In this document: positions 5,931-9,285 of the stretch, piece after piece
Position numbering within the stretch: position 1 is the first letter of the stretch
Layout of the letters: every line of letters starts with the position of its first letter
Origin: Spirochaetaceae bacterium
Lineage (GTDB): Bacteria > Spirochaetota > Spirochaetia > Treponematales > Breznakiellaceae
Reading direction: 5' to 3'
Assembly (NCBI GenBank): GCA_031265015.1
Contig: JAISDG010000067.1
Span: 1 to 9,285, forward strand
Length of the DNA: 9,285 bases
Position numbers and translations under genes: made by a program
The notes under the pieces: model-generated
What the model was told of the DNA's origin: nothing
Database searches by the model: none
The model's input: the letters and a program-made list of their open reading frames with translations, nothing else

Positions 5931-7095
5931 CGGTACTCCTGGATTGCAGTTCATCTATTCTTTTATTCGCTTCGGCAATTTTCCGGTTTAGTTCCGCGAT
6001 ATTTTTTTCGTTTTCGGCGGCCCGGGTTTTCCGGCCCGAAACGGCTTTTTCAAATTTAAGTATTTTTTCCCGTTCCTTATCAACCGCGATTCCCGCCTCT
6101 ATGCGCTCGATCTCCCCGCGGGTTTCCTCGGCGCTGTCTCCGTATTTCCCGGCCTTTTCCAGGGCGGCTCTGTCCTCGCCGTTCAGGCTGTCCCCGAAAA
6201 CAGCGGCGGCGGATTCTCCAATCCGCAGGTACAGTTCCTGCAGATCCTGCCGCCGCCGGCCGGCCCTTTCCTGGAGTATTTTGATGCGCCGGGCGGGTTT
6301 TTCGGGAAAACCGAAGGAAGCGCGGATTTTGGCCTTTTCCCGTTCCAGTACCCCCAGGGCCCCGTCCAGTTCCGCAAGATTCTGCCGCAGAGCCCGGATA
6401 TCCCGGAGGAGCGGGGAAAGATCTTCCCCCGGGTTTTCCCGGGGAGCGCCGCCGGCCGCAGGGTCCGCCGCACCGCCCGCCGCGTTAGCGCCGCCCGCCG
6501 CAGGGTCCGCCGTACCGCCCGCCGCGTTAGCGCCGGACGCCGCGTCCCCGGCATACGCTTCCCCCGCCTGCAGACAAATCCGGTCCAGCTGCCGGCCGAT
6601 CCGTTTCAGGGAAGAGCGTATTATCAGCGCCTGAATGACCCGGCTCAGCCAGGAAAAAATCCCCCCGCTTCCGGCTTCCAGCTCCCGCAGCCGGTCCTCC
6701 AGGGAAGCGAACCGGGCAAGGGACAATTCCCGCTGCCGGCTGTAGGGCCCGCATTCCGCGGGAACCGGCCGCAGATCCAGAAGCAGGCGGCCGCAGCGCA
6801 GGTAGAGCGCGGACGCTTCTTCCCGGCGGTCCGCTCTCTCCATCAGCTTAACGCTGATCTCTTCATCAAGGGCCTTAATCCGGGCCAGGGCCCCCTGGAT
6901 TACCTCGATGGAGGCTTCCGATTCGGCTATTTCCTGCTTAAACCGGCGGTAATCGCCTTCCCGGGCCCCCGGCAGGCCGCCGTCAAGCCGTTCCGCCAGG
7001 GATCTTCCCAAATCTTCCAGGATCCGGGTCCGAAACAGCATGTCTTCACGCCGTTTTTCGTTCAAAACCCGGATAGCCCTGTACCGATCATCCAT
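5923..7095 (-). CDS. Soluble coiled-coil protein of unknown function, first gene of the parE-parC cluster
   Basis: I do not recognise a family for this protein. From the ATG at 7095 it has 390 residues. It shows charged helical segments at about 1-140, a hydrophobic amphipathic stretch at about 144-170 (IFSWLSRVIQALIIRSSL, not a clear membrane span), a low-complexity Gly/Ala linker with two 14-residue repeats (about 188-217), and further helices with strong coiled-coil character at about 225-295 and 322-385. Cysteines are at 101, 115 and 174. No signal peptide is present. The frame is open upstream to 7389, but that extension runs back through the EF-G gene and its promoter region, so it is very probably not translated. 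The 7095 ATG has no Shine-Dalgarno, yet a TATACT box ends 7 bases before it, which would give a leaderless message. The next Met at 7041 also lacks a good ribosome site. The 8-base overlap with parE argues for a linked role, perhaps in chromosome handling (inference). Confidence 0.75.
   Translation of the reverse strand: MDDRYRAIRVLNEKRREDMLFRTRILEDLGRSLAERLDGGLPGAREGDYRRFKQEIAESEASIEVIQGALARIKALDEEISVKLMERADRREEASALYLRCGRLLLDLRPVPAECGPYSRQRELSLARFASLEDRLRELEAGSGGIFSWLSRVIQALIIRSSLKRIGRQLDRICLQAGEAYAGDAASGANAAGGTADPAAGGANAAGGAADPAAGGAPRENPGEDLSPLLRDIRALRQNLAELDGALGVLEREKAKIRASFGFPEKPARRIKILQERAGRRRQDLQELYLRIGESAAAVFGDSLNGEDRAALEKAGKYGDSAEETRGEIERIEAGIAVDKEREKILKFEKAVSGRKTRAAENEKNIAELNRKIAEANKRIDELQSRSTDG
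5936..5940 (-). promoter_or_regulatory. Ribosome binding site that decides the parE start
   Basis: AGGAG on the minus strand lies 5 bases before the ATG at 5930, inside the last codons of the upstream gene. It selects 5930 over the ATG at 5954, and the arrangement is typical of translational coupling. Confidence 0.8.
6448..6531. repeat. Two tandem 42-bp repeats in the linker of the soluble coiled-coil gene
   Basis: Units at 6448-6489 and 6490-6531 match at 40 of 42 bases. On the minus strand each encodes a 14-residue Gly/Ala-rich unit (GANAAGG followed by ADPAAG with one changed residue). They join the N-terminal and C-terminal helical halves and keep the reading frame, so copy number could vary freely. 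Confidence 0.9.
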
Positions 7096-7102
7096 AGGAT
7101 TC

Positions 7103-7131
7103 AGTATACATTTTTCTTGACAATAAGACCA
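7103..7131 (-). promoter_or_regulatory. Possible promoter of the minus-strand cluster
   Basis: The minus strand has TATACT at 7108-7103 (5 of 6 matches to TATAAT). Seventeen bases upstream is TGGTCT at 7131-7126, a poor -35 with 3 of 6 matches. The predicted transcription start falls at or next to the ATG at 7095, which would make a leaderless transcript. The -35 is weak, so the call rests mainly on the -10 box and on the need for a promoter here. Confidence 0.4.
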
Positions 7132-7145
7132 TAGGGCTTCATTAT
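7117..7145 (+). promoter_or_regulatory. Probable promoter of the EF-G-like gene
   Basis: A perfect TTGACA at 7117-7122 is followed after 17 bases by CATTAT at 7140-7145, which has 4 of 6 matches including the key second A and last T. Transcription would start near 7152 and give a leader of roughly 37 bases before the ATG. The -35 lies between the two boxes of the proposed minus-strand promoter, so the two could compete for polymerase. Confidence 0.6.
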
Positions 7146-7177
7146 GGTTCTTACCAGGAGAAATTACTTTTTTCATT

Positions 7178-7182
7178 AGGAG
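7178..7182 (+). promoter_or_regulatory. Ribosome binding site of the EF-G-like gene
   Basis: AGGAG lies 6 bases before the ATG at 7189, and an in-frame TAG at 7177-7179 rules out any longer start. The same eight bases, AGGAGAAA, occur a second time at 7156-7163 with no start codon at a usable distance. Confidence 0.85.
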
Positions 7183-7188
7183 AAACTC

Positions 7189-9270
7189 ATGAGTTATACG
7201 ACCGAAAACATCAAAAATGTCTCCCTTGCCGGTCATGGCGGGACCGGTAAAACAACTCTTTTTGAACGGCTCCTTTTCGCGGGGGGGGCCATTTCCAAAC
7301 CCGAAACCGTGGAATCGGGCAAAACCGTGGGGGACTATAGTCCCGAAGAAATTGAGCGGAAAATATCGATCCACGCGGCCCTGGGTCATGTGGAACGCGG
7401 GAATAAAAAGATAAATTTTTTTGATACCCCCGGATCGGCGGATTTTACCGGGGATGTGATTTTAAGTTTCAGGGCCGCCGAATGCGCCCTGCTGCTGGTG
7501 GACGGCAGGGACGGCGTACAGATCGAAACCATTAAACTGTGGCGCAATCTGGAAGCCCGGGGAACCCCCCGGGGACTCTTCCTTAATAAAATGGACGACG
7601 ACAGGGCCGATTTTGACAAGGTCCTTGGCGATATAAAAGACAAGCTCAAAAAAGAACCTATCCCCGTGACCATCCCCATGGGAAAGGGGGCTTCCTATAA
7701 AGGGGTCCTCGATATCCTTAACGGCAAAGCCTACCTGGTCCAGGGGGACGGCGCCGAAAAGGAAGGACCCGTTCCCGACGAATGGAAGGATGCCTTTAAC
7801 GCGGCCCGGGAAAAACTGATCGAAGCCGCGGCCGAAGGGGACGATACCCTGATGGAGAAGTATCTGGAACAGGGTTCCCTGAATCCGGAGGAAATGCATA
7901 CCGGCCTTATCGAGGCCCTGGGGGAAAATAAAATTTTCCCCGCCTTTGCCGGATCGGCCCTTAAAAATTCGGGGCTTATTCCCCTGCTGGATTTTATCGG
8001 CGACGTGGGGCCCAGCCCCCTGGCCGCCCGGGATACGGCGAAAACCGCGGAGGGTACGGAAACCAAAGTTCCGGTGGATCCCGCCAAGCCCTTCTCGGGT
8101 CTGGTGATCAAGACCGCCTATGATCAGTTTTCGGGGAAACTTTCCTGGATCAAGGTGATCACCGGCAGGCTCGCCGCCGATTCGGAAGCCCTGAACGTGT
8201 CGGAAAACAAAAAAGAACGGATCGGCAAAATCTACATCTGCCAGGGGAAAAAGCTGGAAGAAGTGCGGGAACTGGCCGCGGGGGACGTGGGGATCATCGC
8301 AAAATCGGCTACGATGAAAACCAACGACACGATCAGCGCCGGGGACGCGGGGCTTACCTTTATGCCCCTGCGCCTTCCCGAACCGGTCCATTCGGTGGCG
8401 GTCAACGCGGCGGCAAAAAAAGACGAAGACAAGCTGGGGGAAGCCCTGGTCCGGGCCGCCGACGAGGACAGGACCTTCAGGTACCACTTTGACGGAGAAA
8501 CCAAGGAAACGGTTATTTCCGGCATGGGGGAACTGCAAATCAACATTATCCTGGACAAGATCAGAACCGGCCAGAAAATAGACCTGGAAACCCACGTACC
8601 CAAGGTAGCCTACCGGGAAACAATCACCAAAAAGGCCGGGGCCGAGTATACCCACAAAAAGCAGACCGGCGGCCACGGCCAGTACGGCAAGGTGGTACTG
8701 GAAATCGCCCCCCTGCCCCGGGGAGAAAACTACCGGTTTGTAAACGCGATCTTCGGCGGGGCAATTCCAAAGAACTATATCCCCGGCGTGGAAAAGGGGA
8801 TTGTGGAAGGAATGGCCCACGGCACCATAGCCCATTACCCCGTGGTGGACGCGGAAGTAAAGATCATCGACGGTAAATACCATCCGGTGGATTCTTCCGA
8901 ACTGTCCTTTAAACTGGCGGCCCGGAACGCCTTTCGGGAATCGATGCGCCAGGCCGGCCCTACCCTGCTGGAACCCGTGATGGACCTGACGGTCTTTGTA
9001 GAAGAAAAGTACCTGGGCGACGTGATGAGCGACCTCTCCGGCAAGCGGGGAAAGATCCTGGGCCAGGATTCGGCGGGGGGCATAGCGGAAATCAGGGCGG
9101 AAGTGCCCCAGGCGGAACTGCTCCGGTATTCCATAGACCTCCGGTCCATCACCAGCGGTACCGGATCCTTCAGCGTCGCCTTTGCCCACTACGCGCCCAT
9201 TTCGGGCCGCATTGCCGACGAGGTGATCAAGGCCAGGGAGCATTTCAAGATTACCGAAACCGAGGAATAG
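7189..9270 (+). CDS. fusA: EF-G-like translational GTPase, EF-G2 type
   Basis: This is a complete 693-residue protein with the five-domain EF-G plan, acting in the cytoplasm on the ribosome. The P-loop is GHGGTGKT at 15-22, not the AHIDAGKT of classical EF-G. Switch I reads ERKISI at 56-61, with Ser60 where EF-G has Thr in ERGITI. DTPG is at 79-82, NKMD at 133-136 and GSALKN at 255-260. Domain III carries SGMGELQINI. Domain IV carries GGHGQYG at 494-500 and the tip loop YHPVDSSE with His565, equivalent to the E. coli EF-G His583 that acts in translocation. The residue after DTPG is Ser83, where classical factors have the GTPase-activating His. From memory, Thermus EF-G-2 shares the GHxGxGKTT, KKQTGGHGQYG and non-His features. 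This may therefore be a second EF-G, with the housekeeping one elsewhere; the alternative is that it serves as a main or recycling factor. Codon use matches the surrounding genome. It has its own promoter and is divergent from the parE-parC cluster. Confidence 0.93.
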   Translation: MSYTTENIKNVSLAGHGGTGKTTLFERLLFAGGAISKPETVESGKTVGDYSPEEIERKISIHAALGHVERGNKKINFFDTPGSADFTGDVILSFRAAECALLLVDGRDGVQIETIKLWRNLEARGTPRGLFLNKMDDDRADFDKVLGDIKDKLKKEPIPVTIPMGKGASYKGVLDILNGKAYLVQGDGAEKEGPVPDEWKDAFNAAREKLIEAAAEGDDTLMEKYLEQGSLNPEEMHTGLIEALGENKIFPAFAGSALKNSGLIPLLDFIGDVGPSPLAARDTAKTAEGTETKVPVDPAKPFSGLVIKTAYDQFSGKLSWIKVITGRLAADSEALNVSENKKERIGKIYICQGKKLEEVRELAAGDVGIIAKSATMKTNDTISAGDAGLTFMPLRLPEPVHSVAVNAAAKKDEDKLGEALVRAADEDRTFRYHFDGETKETVISGMGELQINIILDKIRTGQKIDLETHVPKVAYRETITKKAGAEYTHKKQTGGHGQYGKVVLEIAPLPRGENYRFVNAIFGGAIPKNYIPGVEKGIVEGMAHGTIAHYPVVDAEVKIIDGKYHPVDSSELSFKLAARNAFRESMRQAGPTLLEPVMDLTVFVEEKYLGDVMSDLSGKRGKILGQDSAGGIAEIRAEVPQAELLRYSIDLRSITSGTGSFSVAFAHYAPISGRIADEVIKAREHFKITETEE

Positions 9271-9285
9271 TGCCAAGAATCGTGG

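Noticed and set aside
5931..5954. Earlier parE start at 5954
   Set aside because: It adds only eight residues and lacks a ribosome site, while 5930 has AGGAG at 5 bases.
7096..7389. N-terminal extension of the soluble coiled-coil gene up to 7389
   Set aside because: It would run through the start of the EF-G gene and the divergent promoters, its sequence does not resemble the helical body, and no ribosome site supports its Met codons.
7462..9276. A 604-codon open frame on the minus strand opposite the EF-G-like gene
   Set aside because: It is antisense to a complete conserved GTPase, and its composition (rich in Gly, Phe, His, Gln) is that of a reverse-complement artefact.

Overview
The window reads as ordinary bacterial chromosome of about 60% GC with a small AT-rich patch at the left end. 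The best taxonomic guess is a spirochaete of the Treponema group, perhaps a higher-GC gut lineage. That rests on remembered resemblance (a short ParE/ParC pair, an EF-G2-type factor, coiled-coil hypothetical genes) and not on a search. There is no rRNA, tRNA, CRISPR array, transposase or recognisable prophage gene.

Layout: a divergent promoter region (about 7096-7188) splits the window in two. To the right, on the plus strand, is a full-length EF-G-like translational GTPase of the EF-G2 type (7189-9270). To the left, on the minus strand, runs a tight five-gene cluster, in transcription order: a soluble coiled-coil protein (7095-5923), parE (5930-4002), parC (3956-2034), a membrane-anchored coiled-coil protein (2007-718) and a stand-alone macro-domain protein (715-104). 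The first two overlap by 8 bases, the next gaps are 45, 26 and 2 bases, and no terminator is visible between them, so one transcript is likely.

How the genes fit together: ParE and ParC form topoisomerase IV, which unlinks replicated chromosomes. Both carry the residues needed for catalysis. ParC has a short C-terminal domain and lacks the usual quinolone-contacting Ser/acidic pair. Coiled-coil genes on each side of the pair, one with a transmembrane anchor, make a chromosome-organisation role conceivable, but neither has a recognisable catalytic domain. The macro gene is clearly poorer in GC (about 38% in a hand-counted line, against about 60% in the EF-G gene) and starts 2 bases after the previous stop codon, so it looks like later-acquired cargo at the operon's end. 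It keeps the Asn and Asp spacing of MacroD-type ADP-ribose hydrolases.

No clearly new system is visible. The observations most worth following are the topoisomerase/coiled-coil operon, the macro-domain cargo with its sharp composition boundary, the EF-G2 with no switch II histidine, and the interleaved divergent promoters with a possibly leaderless start.
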